This document shows positions 25,861 through 33,889 of a stretch of 40,714 bases of DNA, one piece after another. Made by a program: the position numbers and the translations under genes. The DNA lies in contig JAQCHZ010000004.1 in assembly GCA_027618835.1 (NCBI GenBank), forward strand, positions 1 to 40,714. Direction: 5' to 3'. How positions within the stretch are numbered: position 1 is the first letter of the stretch; each line of letters begins with the position of its first letter. The DNA comes from Chloroflexota bacterium. Lineage in GTDB: Bacteria; Chloroflexota; Dehalococcoidia; Lucifugimonadales; Lucifugimonadaceae. The notes under the pieces are model-generated. The model was not told the origin of the DNA. It made no database searches and worked only from the letters and a program-made list of their open reading frames with translations.

Positions 25861-27225
25861 GTGAAATACCGCGACATTATTGAGAATGCCCTGAACGGCC
25901 ATTGTGCCGATTACTGTGAAATCCGAATCGAAGAGACGGATAACTCGCGTCTGACGTATCGAGGTAAATCGCTCGACACTATCGCCCAAACGAGTGGTCT
26001 TGGCGGGAATGTTCGAGCTGTTACTAAAGGTGGTTGGGGTTTTACCAGCTTCAATAGTTTGGACGAGCTGAGTAAGAAGGTTGCCGACGCAGTTGCGCAG
26101 TCGAAGGCTGTCGGCGGATCGAAGACCGAGCTTGGCGAGGTTGAGCCGCACGTCGATGTAGTTCCGGCGTACATCGTTGAGGATCCGACTGAAATTTCTC
26201 TGGATGAGAAGAAACGTCAGATGGACCACTACAACGATTTGGTGTGGTCGGTCGATGGCATTAACAGCGCCGATATCATCTACGGCGACACGTCTCGCAA
26301 GACTTTCTTTGGTAGCTCGGATGGATCGTACATTGAGCAGCAACAGATTCATGTCATATCGAGAATTTCCGCGCAGGCTCGTAGCGGTGGAGATGTGCAA
26401 CAGGCGGGATTCAGTCTTGGATCGCAGGGCGATTACGGATTGATTCGTGGACTCGACAATAAGGTGATTGACGCTGCGAAGCGGGCCGTTGCACTTTTGG
26501 ATGCGAAGTCACTTGAAGGTGGAGAGCGAACAGTCGTTCTCGATCCCGTTCTTGCTGGAGTGTTTGTTCACGAGGCGTTTGGTCATCTTTCCGAGGGTGA
26601 CAACGTTTACGAGAACGAGAAGCTCAAAGAAATTATGTACATGGGGCGGAAGTTCGGTGGTAAGCACCTGAACTTCACTGATGGCGCATCGATCCCCGCA
26701 CTACGTGGCAGTTTTAAGTACGATGATGAGGGCACGCCAGCGACTCGTACAGCGCTTGTTCGAGATGGAGAATTGGTCGGTCGGCTGCATTCTCGAGAGA
26801 CTGCAGCAAAAATGGGAGAGCAGCCGACAGGCAATGCTCGTGCCATTGGTTACAACTTTCCTCCAATCGTTCGAATGACGAACACGATCATCGAGCCCGG
26901 TGAGGCGACATTAGCTGACTTGCTTGAGGGCGTTGATGATGGTGTTTATGTGCGTAATTGGTACGGTGGAATGACGCAGCACGAGATGTTTACCTTCTCG
27001 TCGGGCGAGGCGTACATGATTCGTAACGGCGAGATTCAAGAGGCGGTTCGTCCGGTGATGCTCACTGGCAACCTGTTCGAAACTCTAGAGAATCTTGATG
27101 GGATTGGGAACGATCTCGACATGAACCAGGGCGGCGGTTGTGGCAAAGGCGGACAATCTCCTCTTCCCGTTTCGAACGGTAGCCCTCATATCCGAATTCA
27201 AAAATGCCTCATTTCAGGGGCATAA
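25861..27225 (+). CDS. tldD: metalloprotease TldD
   Basis: The catalytic subunit of the TldD/TldE protease, which trims microcin-type peptides and other unfolded peptides through a narrow channel. The metal motif HEAFGHLSEGD lies near the middle, and the C-terminal region ends in the GGGCGKGGQSPLPVSNGSPHIRI segment typical of TldD. GTG 25861 gives 454 residues beginning with VKYRDIIENALNG, matching usual TldD N-termini. GTG 25732 would add 43 residues and is less likely. It is followed by tldE after 49 bases. A strong purine-rich site (GAGGAGG, 25734-25740) lies upstream of a nine-codon frame instead. Confidence 0.92.
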   Translation: MKYRDIIENALNGHCADYCEIRIEETDNSRLTYRGKSLDTIAQTSGLGGNVRAVTKGGWGFTSFNSLDELSKKVADAVAQSKAVGGSKTELGEVEPHVDVVPAYIVEDPTEISLDEKKRQMDHYNDLVWSVDGINSADIIYGDTSRKTFFGSSDGSYIEQQQIHVISRISAQARSGGDVQQAGFSLGSQGDYGLIRGLDNKVIDAAKRAVALLDAKSLEGGERTVVLDPVLAGVFVHEAFGHLSEGDNVYENEKLKEIMYMGRKFGGKHLNFTDGASIPALRGSFKYDDEGTPATRTALVRDGELVGRLHSRETAAKMGEQPTGNARAIGYNFPPIVRMTNTIIEPGEATLADLLEGVDDGVYVRNWYGGMTQHEMFTFSSGEAYMIRNGEIQEAVRPVMLTGNLFETLENLDGIGNDLDMNQGGGCGKGGQSPLPVSNGSPHIRIQKCLISGA

Positions 27226-27274
27226 GTGCGTTTTCGTCGACAATATTTAATTACTTATCCCAAGAGAAAATCAT

Positions 27275-28597
27275 TTGAGCGAATCGCTATTAAATGCAGC
27301 AGCAGACAAGTTCGATGAGGCCGAGGTCTACCGAGTCGAAATGGAGAGCCATCCGGTTTCATTTGAGTCGGGCAAGCTGAAAGAAATTATGCGCCGTGAC
27401 ACTTCAGGTGTTGCGTTGCGGGTGATCGACAAAGGCCGAATCGGCTTTACTTCGACTACCGACGCTGCTCGTGAGAGCGAGCTGGTTGACAGAGCGGCGA
27501 CTCTCGCACCATTCGGGTCTGAGGCTTCATTTAGCTTTCCTTCACCTTCTGAGTACCCGAGCGTCGACATTGTCGATCTGGCTGTTCCTCAGGTTTCGCA
27601 ACAGTCGATGATCGACACTGGCGAGGGCTTGATTGCGAAGTTAATGGACGAATGGCCTGATTTGTTGTGCGACGCCCGAATTGGGTGGTCGACCGGGCGT
27701 GGTCGGATCATGAACTCGGCTGGAATTGACGAGACGTACGAGCAGACGAGCTACTACTGCTCATTGGGCGCTCAACTGATACGCGGTACCGACATGCTGA
27801 ACGTTTGGGCTGGGTACGGGTCGAGTCATCTGTTTGGTGAGGTTGAGCTTGATCGATTGCTGCAGACCGTTCGTCGGTCGTTGAGGTGGTCGAAGGAGAC
27901 CGCTGTTGCAACGTCGAATACTGGCGATATGCCGGTTATTTTCACTCCTCGCGGAGTTGGAGCGACACTGCTTCATCCGTTGTTGTCGGGCTTCAGTGGC
28001 AAGAACGTTGCCAATGGCTCGTCGCCGCTGGGCGATCGTTGGGGCGAGAAGATCGTGGATGAGCGAATTTCGATCTACGACAATCCGCTAATCAATGGCG
28101 CAAGTGGTAGCCGTCCTTTTGACGACGAGGGAATTGCGAGCCGTAAGCTCGGACTGATCGAGAATGGTGTGGCTGGTGGTCCGTTGTTGGATCTGCAAAC
28201 GGCGGGTCAACTTGGAATGACTTCTACAGGTGCAGCTGGACGTAGTTTGGCGAGCACGCCTTCTCCAAGTTCGTCGGTTATAGATATCGCAGCAGGCGAC
28301 ACTAACTTTGAGGACATGATTTCCGGCATGAAAGAGGGACTTATTGTTGAGGAACTTCTTGGTGCTGGCCAGGGTAACGAGCTTGGCGGCGACTTCCGGG
28401 CGAACGTTTCATTGGGCTTCAAGGTTGAAAACGGAGAAATTGTGGGTCGGGTGAAGGACACGATGATTTCAGGAAACGTCTACAAAGTACTTTCTCAGGT
28501 CGAACAGGTGGGCGATACTTCGGACTGGGTATTTGGATCGATGCGATCGCCAGCGCTTCAGTGCCTCGGTGTCGAAGTGGCTGCGAAAGACGAGTAA
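27275..28597 (+). CDS. tldE: TldE/PmbA family metalloprotease subunit
   Basis: Non-catalytic partner of TldD. The 440 residues lack a HExxxH motif, as expected, and share the PmbA architecture: an N-terminal TldD-like domain, GVALRVIDKGRIGFTSTTDA near residue 45, FTPRGVGATLLHPLLSGFSG near 222 and a C-terminal ANVSLGFKVENGEIVGRVKD segment. The likely start is TTG 27275, since no ATG or GTG fits. The pair with tldD indicates a functional heterodimer. The end of this gene is followed after 13 bases by the HEAT-repeat gene. Confidence 0.92.
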   Translation: MSESLLNAAADKFDEAEVYRVEMESHPVSFESGKLKEIMRRDTSGVALRVIDKGRIGFTSTTDAARESELVDRAATLAPFGSEASFSFPSPSEYPSVDIVDLAVPQVSQQSMIDTGEGLIAKLMDEWPDLLCDARIGWSTGRGRIMNSAGIDETYEQTSYYCSLGAQLIRGTDMLNVWAGYGSSHLFGEVELDRLLQTVRRSLRWSKETAVATSNTGDMPVIFTPRGVGATLLHPLLSGFSGKNVANGSSPLGDRWGEKIVDERISIYDNPLINGASGSRPFDDEGIASRKLGLIENGVAGGPLLDLQTAGQLGMTSTGAAGRSLASTPSPSSSVIDIAAGDTNFEDMISGMKEGLIVEELLGAGQGNELGGDFRANVSLGFKVENGEIVGRVKDTMISGNVYKVLSQVEQVGDTSDWVFGSMRSPALQCLGVEVAAKDE

Positions 28598-28610
28598 GGC
28601 CAATAATCTC

Positions 28611-29762
28611 ATGGGTCTCGACGAATTTCTAAATAAACTGCCCGAAGATGACGATGCGCCGATTAACTACGCGTCGTTGCCTGCGCTTTCACGCCTAACA
28701 AACCACGAAGGTGAAGAGTTTGGCGAGCTGTGGCTTGAATGGACTCCCGAGCGTGTACTCGACATCGTGGAGCGAATGGTTGCTCTGTGCGAAGAGCAGC
28801 CGGACGTTGAGTTCGAAGTTATCTACAAGCAAGGGTTAAAACACCTGGATTCCGCCGTTCGAGTTGCTTCATTAAAGGGACTCGAAGAGAGTGATGATCG
28901 AGCATTGATTCGTCCGCTCGTGGACATGTTGAAAAATGATCCGGCGGTTGAGGTGCGTGTAGGTGCGGCAGTTCCGCTGGCATACCTTTCAGCATTGGCT
29001 GAGACCGGTAGGCTTGGACCTAGGTACAAGGATTCGTTGATAGAGAGCTTGTATAGCGTCTTGGATGATGAACGGGAAGTTCAGGATGTGAAGTTGAAGG
29101 CGTTGGAGGCGGTGTCGGTTTTCACTGACGATCGACTTGATGCGCATATCGAAGCGGCGTGGTCATTGGGAGATATTAGCTCTCGACAAAGCAGTCTTTT
29201 CGCTATGGGTCGCACGTCTGATCCGAAGTGGATCGATCATGTGATTCCTGATGTGGAACACGATGTTGCTTCGATTCGGTATGAGGCGACGATGGCGATG
29301 GGCGAACTTGGAGATGAGTCTCATTTACGTGCGCTTCAGGGTGCGCTTGATGATGAGGATTTGACTGTTCAGTTGGCTGCTATTTCAGCGGTTGAACGCA
29401 TTGGTGGCGATACGGCGAGGGAACAGCTTCAGCAGTTGTTGGTAAGTACCGAGCCGCGTGTTGTGGAGCTCGTTCAACAGGCTTTGCAGACGATGAAGGA
29501 TGAGGAAGACCTCGATGAGGTTGTGACGCAGGAGATGGCTCGTTCTATGTTCGGGGCGACCGATACGCTGCCGGGAATCGATACGGAAGGCTACGAGCCT
29601 GCTGAGATTGAAGGTTGGGCGAATGCGCCTGATCCGAGCAAGGTTGATGATTTCGGCACGGGTGTTACGGATGAGGCGGAGGAGCTGGGTCTGGATCGTG
29701 GCGATCCGTTCGATATAGATTTGCCGCCAGAAGATCCGTGGGATCACGAAGAGAATTTCTAG
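28611..29762 (+). CDS. HEAT-repeat protein
   Basis: Starting at ATG 28611, the 383-residue acidic protein has several HEAT/PBS-lyase-type helical repeats (IRPLVDMLKNDPAVEVRVGA, IRYEATMAMGELGDESHL, LTVQLAAISAVERIGG) between about 85 and 300. An acidic, disordered tail ends DIDLPPEDPWDHEENF. Such proteins act as scaffolds and the partner is unknown. It follows tldE closely and may be co-expressed. The longer upstream frame overlaps tldE and is not needed. A REP-like repeat lies directly downstream. Confidence 0.85.
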   Translation: MGLDEFLNKLPEDDDAPINYASLPALSRLTNHEGEEFGELWLEWTPERVLDIVERMVALCEEQPDVEFEVIYKQGLKHLDSAVRVASLKGLEESDDRALIRPLVDMLKNDPAVEVRVGAAVPLAYLSALAETGRLGPRYKDSLIESLYSVLDDEREVQDVKLKALEAVSVFTDDRLDAHIEAAWSLGDISSRQSSLFAMGRTSDPKWIDHVIPDVEHDVASIRYEATMAMGELGDESHLRALQGALDDEDLTVQLAAISAVERIGGDTAREQLQQLLVSTEPRVVELVQQALQTMKDEEDLDEVVTQEMARSMFGATDTLPGIDTEGYEPAEIEGWANAPDPSKVDDFGTGVTDEAEELGLDRGDPFDIDLPPEDPWDHEENF

Positions 29763-29768
29763 GCTGTT

Positions 29769-29843
29769 TTAGTCGCGCTCGTCATCGGATGCCTCGGTTC
29801 CGCGTCGTATTCTCCTACCCTAGCCCTTCCATCCGGAAGGGGA
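29769..29843 (+). repeat. REP-like palindromic repeat
   Basis: One copy of the family described at 1341-1605, with the core TCATCGGATGCC and the second hairpin CCCTTCC/GGAAGGG (loop ATCC). It sits between the convergent HEAT-repeat and ROK-kinase genes. Confidence 0.8.
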
Positions 29844-29899
29844 GATCTGCGGCGTTGATCGCGCTTGTAAGACGTAACTTGGCTTCGGGTCAGCGAGGG

Positions 29900-30874
29900 C
29901 TATTGCCTTCTGGCTTGGCGGAATGCCAATTGGGCTGCGCCCAGGAGGCTGACGTCGTCGCCTAGGCGGGTTGCTGTGAGCGGGATTGTTCCGCCGTAGC
30001 CGGGTAGTGAGTGGTCGATTACTGATTGTTGTAACCGGTCCCAATGTCGCTGTAGTCCTTGAACCACACCTCCGCCGATAACCAAGGCTTCTGGATTGAA
30101 GACGTTGAGCAGCGAGCCGAGTCCGATAGCGACGTTTTCTATAGTTAGATCGACCACTTCTTTCGCGATCAGATCGCCATCGTCGGCGGCATCGAAGACC
30201 ATTCTGGAAGTGATGTTATTAGGATCGCCACCTGCTAGATCAGCAAGTGCGCCTTTTCCGGTCCAACGATCTCGGGCGGTTCGGGCGATGGCGGGTCCTG
30301 AGGCGTTGCCCTCGAAACAGCCGTCGCAGCCGACGTTACATTTATATGCGCCGGTACGAACTGAGAGGTGACCTACTTCGCCAGCTCCTCCAGATGATCC
30401 GGTGACCATTTCGCTGTTGGCGATGATCCCGCCACCTACTCCGGTGCTGATGGTTACGTAAATGAGATTTTCTGCTCCGACGTGATCGCCGAATCGAGTT
30501 TCAGCGAGGGCGGCCAGCGTTGCATCGTGACCAACCCAAACGGGTAGTGACATCGAGTCGGCAAGCTGAGGCTTCATAGTTTTGTCGTGCCATCCGGGTA
30601 AGTTCGGTGGGTGATTATAGGTTCCGGTGGCGGGGCGAATTGGCCCTGCTGTCGAAACACCGACGCCTACGATTTCGGTTCCCTTTGGCGCAGTAGCGAG
30701 CGCGGCTTTGAGGAGCTTCGCCAGACGGTCACTGGCATCCTCGATTCCTCTTTCGGGATCTGTGTTGATCGATCCACGGCCGGTCATTCGACCTTCAGAG
30801 TCGATGAGGGCGGCTCGAATGTTTGTTCCGCCAATGTCGGCGGCGAGGGCGTACTGGGTTTTTGAAGTGGTCAC
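29900..30874 (-). CDS. ROK family sugar kinase (glucokinase-like)
   Basis: The 324-residue kinase has the N-terminal phosphate loop ALAADIGGTNIRAALID, a TGVGGGIIANSEMV segment with the catalytic region near 145, and a GHLSV...CNVGCDGCFEGNASG zinc-binding motif near 190-212. It resembles ROK glucokinases, but the sugar is not certain. The frame opens at GTG 30874 without a clear ribosome site. It is convergent with the HEAT-repeat gene across a REP copy, and divergent from the RGG-repeat gene across another. Confidence 0.9.
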   Translation of the reverse strand: MTTSKTQYALAADIGGTNIRAALIDSEGRMTGRGSINTDPERGIEDASDRLAKLLKAALATAPKGTEIVGVGVSTAGPIRPATGTYNHPPNLPGWHDKTMKPQLADSMSLPVWVGHDATLAALAETRFGDHVGAENLIYVTISTGVGGGIIANSEMVTGSSGGAGEVGHLSVRTGAYKCNVGCDGCFEGNASGPAIARTARDRWTGKGALADLAGGDPNNITSRMVFDAADDGDLIAKEVVDLTIENVAIGLGSLLNVFNPEALVIGGGVVQGLQRHWDRLQQSVIDHSLPGYGGTIPLTATRLGDDVSLLGAAQLAFRQARRQ

Positions 30875-30919
30875 GGTCGAAATAGTAGCAGTTGGCGGGG
30901 TGTTAGTCGCGAGTGAGTT

Positions 30920-31039
30920 GGTCGCGCTCGTCGTCGAACGACTTGGTCGCGGGTCGCAGTCTCGCCAATCGCGCTCGTCATCGGATGACTCGGCTCTGCG
31001 GCGCAGTCTCCTACCCTAGCCCTTCCGTCTGAAAGGGGG
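30920..31039 (+). repeat. tandem pair of REP-like repeats
   Basis: A short copy (30920-30962, core GTCGTCGAACGAC) followed by a full copy (30968-31039, core GTCATCGGATGAC and hairpin CCCTTCC/GAAAGGG). They fill the gap between the divergent ROK-kinase and RGG-repeat genes. The two cores keep the stem through paired base changes. Confidence 0.8.
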
Positions 31040-31132
31040 CTGATGGGTGGTTGTGGATTGGTTGGGTGGTGTGTTGTTTCTTCTTAACAATTTGTGCTTG
31101 TTGTGGGTGCGGTTCGCGTTCATCATTGAACG

Positions 31133-32302
31133 ATGCCCGAAATTGTTCACAATATAGATTTAAAGTCAGTCCCCCATCAGCCAGGTCAATCGCTCGACCT
31201 TGAGGCGAAGCGCCTGCGCGCTTGGAACCGCTTGTCGGACGAGGAAAAAGAATGGATTCTTGAAGCTTGGGATCTGACGGGAATGATTCCGTCTGCGCCT
31301 GCTTTTAGAGAGTTGAAGAGCGCGGGCGACCGCGTGCTTTACGTTTTGGTTGGAACCGAGGAGAGCCTGACTCCGTTGGAGTTGTGCTATCTCATGATCG
31401 CTCGTTGGTTCCGGAACATTGATCCGGCGACTGCACGGGCGAAAATGGCTCAGCTGGTGAACCAGGGTGCGGCTCGTTACACGGGTATTGGCCGAACGAT
31501 GGGTACAGAAGTTGGTCTTGAGCGACTCGAAGAGTTGGCTCAGACACGACGTCAAGCGCCAAGTGATGATGACGACAGCGAAGAGCGTTCAGACCACCGC
31601 ACTACGACTTCGAGAAGTCGAATTGTCGATCGAGGCGAGTCGGCGAATTCAAACTTCGGCAACCGCCGGTCACCGACCGGACGTTACCGAAGTGAGATCC
31701 CAAATGACGGTGGTCGACCTGGAAAACCAAGAGATCTCAGTGGAGATGGTGACCAACAACGCGGTTCAGGTCGTGATGATCGAAGAGACGACTCACGGGG
31801 TGAGCGCGGCAATGAATGGCGTGGTGACAGGACCGACGATCGTGGACGAAAATTTAGATCACCAAGGCGCGATGATCTAGACGAGCGGAGTATTGACACC
31901 CGCGGCGGCGATTCCCGCGGCCCAAGCCGTGATGACCGAGGCGGCGATTCCCGCGGCCCACGTCGTGATGATCGTGGTGGCTACTCAAGTGGCCCAAGCC
32001 GTGATGACCGAGGCGGCGATTCCCGCGGCCCACGTCGTGATGATCGTGGTGGCTACTCAAGTGGCCCAAGCCGTGACGACCGCGGTGGTTATTCCGGTGG
32101 TCCAAGGCGTGATGATCGCGGCGGATATTCTCGAGGTCCTAGTCGTGACAGCGGTGGAGGACGTGACGAGCGACGTCGCGTGAATACCGACGGTCCACGA
32201 ATCGACGGCAAGGGCGAGAATCGATCAGATCAGCGGGTAAACACGGATGGTCCGATTATTGATGGTCGGGACAAAGAGCCGAGCTCCGACAATCAGGACT
32301 AG
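31133..32302 (+). CDS. protein with RGG-like tandem repeats
   Basis: The 389-residue protein has a folded N-terminal part (about 1-140; DEEKEWILEAWDLTGMI, LTPLELCYLMIARWF) of unknown family. The rest is Arg/Gly/Asp/Ser-rich. Its centre is seven 12-residue repeats (RGGDSRGPSRDD / RGGYSSGPSRDD types) encoded by 36-bp units at 31901-32152. The tail carries two copies of VNTDGP-I-DG. RGG-type segments commonly bind RNA and drive condensates, but a role here is inference. A strong terminator overlaps its stop. No ribosome site is seen before ATG 31133. Confidence 0.8.
   Translation: MPEIVHNIDLKSVPHQPGQSLDLEAKRLRAWNRLSDEEKEWILEAWDLTGMIPSAPAFRELKSAGDRVLYVLVGTEESLTPLELCYLMIARWFRNIDPATARAKMAQLVNQGAARYTGIGRTMGTEVGLERLEELAQTRRQAPSDDDDSEERSDHRTTTSRSRIVDRGESANSNFGNRRSPTGRYRSEIPNDGGRPGKPRDLSGDGDQQRGSGRDDRRDDSRGERGNEWRGDRTDDRGRKFRSPRRDDLDERSIDTRGGDSRGPSRDDRGGDSRGPRRDDRGGYSSGPSRDDRGGDSRGPRRDDRGGYSSGPSRDDRGGYSGGPRRDDRGGYSRGPSRDSGGGRDERRRVNTDGPRIDGKGENRSDQRVNTDGPIIDGRDKEPSSDNQD
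31901..32152 (+). repeat. seven 36-bp in-frame tandem repeats
   Basis: Seven contiguous 36-bp units encode the RGG-like repeats. Units 2-3 and 4-5 form a 72-bp duplication (31937-32008 and 32009-32080) with only one base difference, indicating recent expansion. They lack spacers and keep frame, so this is a coding repeat, not a CRISPR. Confidence 0.9.
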
Positions 32303-32328
32303 AGCGGTTTCTAAGCTCTAGTCCTTTT
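32295..32328 (+). terminator. rho-independent terminator of RGG-repeat gene
   Basis: AGGACTAGAGC (32295-32305) and GCTCTAGTCCT (32315-32325) form a perfect 11-bp stem with a 9-base loop and a short T run. The stop codon of the RGG-repeat gene lies inside the 5' arm. Confidence 0.8.
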
Positions 32329-32349
32329 CAGTCCGGTATGTCGGCCGTT

Positions 32350-33129
32350 CTATCGGTAGTCTTCGCCGTTGTCTAGCGGTGCGTATCCGACTGTTTTCTT
32401 AGCATGATCGGTATCCCAGAAGCGCCAAGTGTTGTCGGAAACTCCGTAAAAAATCTCAAACCCCAGTGGTTGGGTAATGCACTGCGTTACCAGTTGGGTG
32501 AGATCCCGGTGGCTCAGCCATGTCGCCAGCGTGCGAACTGAACCTTCGGGTCGAGCCTGGGGGCCTTTGGGGCTGTTTTGTGGGTTCACGGTTCCGATTC
32601 GTAGGCAGGCAACCTCGAGTCCGAAATGCTCGTGGTAGTACCGACCTGTTGCCTCCCCAAACACCTTGCTCACTCCGTAGTCGGAGTCGGGTCGGACTGG
32701 CACAGTGTGATCGATCATCTTGAAACCACCGGGTGTAAGTCCTTCGTAATCGCCAACCCGGATTTTGCTGTACGGCTCGTCCATTTCGAAATTACCAACA
32801 GCGTGGTTTGAACTGGCGAATATGACCCTTTTAACCCCATTTTGTCGAGCGGCTTCGTACACGTTGTGGGTAGCTGAAATGTTGTTCTTCAGAACATCGG
32901 GCCAAGGCGTTTCGACTGGGGCGTTGGCTGCGAGGTGTACTACCGCGTCGATGCCGGCAAAGGCTTTCGACATAGAGTCATAATCCGAACCGTCGGCGAT
33001 AAGAGTCGGGACGTCAGGGGCGTGCTCTGATTTTCGTGCGTCTAAAGCTGAAATCTCGAAAGTATCTGCTAGGGCGTTGACTAGCATTGATCCGATTAAT
33101 CCTGAGGAGCCTGTTACTAAAATTTTCAT
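32350..33129 (-). CDS. extended SDR, uronate dehydrogenase-like
   Basis: NAD-dependent short-chain dehydrogenase. The start is ATG 33129, giving 259 residues with the Rossmann motif GSSGLIGSMLV at 8-18. The SSNHAVG segment near 108 and the catalytic pair YGVSK near 155 match uronate dehydrogenases, as does the C-terminal TLATWLSHRDL. The likely reaction is oxidation of a uronic acid to its lactone, but other sugar substrates are possible. A longer upstream frame lacks a good start. It is convergent with the RGG-repeat gene. Confidence 0.87.
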   Translation of the reverse strand: MKILVTGSSGLIGSMLVNALADTFEISALDARKSEHAPDVPTLIADGSDYDSMSKAFAGIDAVVHLAANAPVETPWPDVLKNNISATHNVYEAARQNGVKRVIFASSNHAVGNFEMDEPYSKIRVGDYEGLTPGGFKMIDHTVPVRPDSDYGVSKVFGEATGRYYHEHFGLEVACLRIGTVNPQNSPKGPQARPEGSVRTLATWLSHRDLTQLVTQCITQPLGFEIFYGVSDNTWRFWDTDHAKKTVGYAPLDNGEDYR

Positions 33130-33317
33130 TGATTGATCTACTAGCTGGATATTTCGAGAAAAGTGATGTGTCGAATCATAACGATAGAGAAGGAGAAATT
33201 GGCGTAAATCGGGCAATTTTGGGTGATAATTTTGTTTTGCAGTTAGCCCGCTATTTGTCGCGTAAAACGTTTGGTGAATGTTGATAGTTGAACATGTTTC
33301 ACAACTTCTTCATGCCA

Positions 33318-33346
33318 TTGTGCATCCCTTCACATGTGCGTTATAT
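33318..33346 (+). promoter_or_regulatory. promoter before the hairpin unit
   Basis: TTGTGC (33318-33323) and TTATAT (33341-33346) are separated by the optimal 17 bases. Transcription would start a few bases later, about 15 bases before a long-stem hairpin with a T-tract. No protein frame begins there. Confidence 0.45.
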
Positions 33347-33352
33347 GATCGG

Positions 33353-33435
33353 TGAGAAGCTTTGTTCAGGGCGGCAATGCAACACGGAGCGCAGTCTGAC
33401 CAGCCCCCGACGCACTCTGGCATTGCCGCCTTTTT
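33353..33435 (+). ncRNA. possible small RNA (long-loop hairpin ending in terminator)
   Basis: A promoter-like pair is followed by a 13-bp stem (33368-33380 with 33420-33432, one G-T pair; core GGCGGCAATGC), a 39-base loop and TTTTT at 33431-33435. The unit would make an RNA of about 80 bases. I do not recognise it as a known family such as SRP, 6S or a riboswitch. It may equally be a terminator for an unseen transcript. Confidence 0.4.
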
Positions 33436-33454
33436 AATTTGCGTTTGTCGCGGC

Positions 33455-33537
33455 GTTAGTCGCGCTCGTCATCGGATGACTCGGTTCCGCGTTGCAATCT
33501 CCCACCCTCTAACTCGCTCCCACTCTGTGAGGGAGGA
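33455..33537 (+). repeat. REP-like palindromic repeat
   Basis: A copy with the core GTCATCGGATGAC and the second hairpin of the CTCCC/GGGAG subtype, shared with the copy at 1341. It sits between the hairpin unit and the phage-type genes. Confidence 0.8.
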
Positions 33538-33622
33538 TCGTTTGGTTCTGTTTCGCTTTGGGTGGGTGATCGTCGATTTTGGGCTGATAACGGAGATCGA
33601 CAGATTTCGTGACAACTTCCGC

Positions 33623-33673
33623 TTGACTGCTGGCTTGTACGCGGCTAGTTTATTAGAACATATGTTCTGATAA
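33623..33673 (+). promoter_or_regulatory. promoter with overlapping SOS (LexA) box
   Basis: TTGACT (33623-33628) and TAGTTT (33646-33651) are 17 bases apart. Straight after the -10 lies AGAACATATGTTCT (33655-33668), a perfect 14-bp palindrome. It contains GAAC-N4-GTTC, and its flanks TTATT/GATAA extend the symmetry to 33650-33673 with one mismatch. It fits the Gram-positive/Dehalococcoides LexA box and would cover the transcription start of the zinc-ribbon/terminase/portal genes. Confidence 0.75.
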
Positions 33674-33691
33674 ATAGAGAAAGAAGTACCA

Positions 33692-33889
33692 ATGGAAGTG
33701 CAGGCAAGGGTTGTTACACCTGAAATCAACGGCAGCGGGTTCGATGTAGCTGCGGGCGTAGGTGATGACGGGGCGAGTTGCCCAAGATGCGAGAATGATG
33801 CACCAGTTCGACTTGAAAAAGCCGACGCACAAGCGAACACGTGCTATCGATGCCGTACATGTGGTCACATTTTTAGTCCACGCGATTAG
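33692..33889 (+). CDS. small zinc-ribbon protein
   Basis: The 65-residue protein has CPRC near 29 and CYRCRTCGHIF near the end, giving a Cys4-type zinc ribbon. A GAAAGAAG site precedes ATG 33692. Its stop overlaps the terminase GTG by one base, so the two are translated together. It sits where phages usually encode a terminase small subunit or a DNA-binding accessory protein, but no small-subunit signature is seen. Expression is probably governed by the SOS box 20-40 bases upstream. Confidence 0.7.
   Translation: MEVQARVVTPEINGSGFDVAAGVGDDGASCPRCENDAPVRLEKADAQANTCYRCRTCGHIFSPRD

Noticed and set aside
25693-26400. Minus-strand open frame of 235 codons opposite tldD
   Set aside because: Lies antisense to conserved tldD sequence and has no recognisable motif.
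31901-32152. Regular 36-bp repeats that could suggest a CRISPR array
   Set aside because: There are no spacers, units are contiguous and in frame with the RGG protein, and no cas genes are present.
33353-33435. Signal recognition particle RNA or known riboswitch
   Set aside because: The SRP tetraloop region and known aptamer cores are absent.
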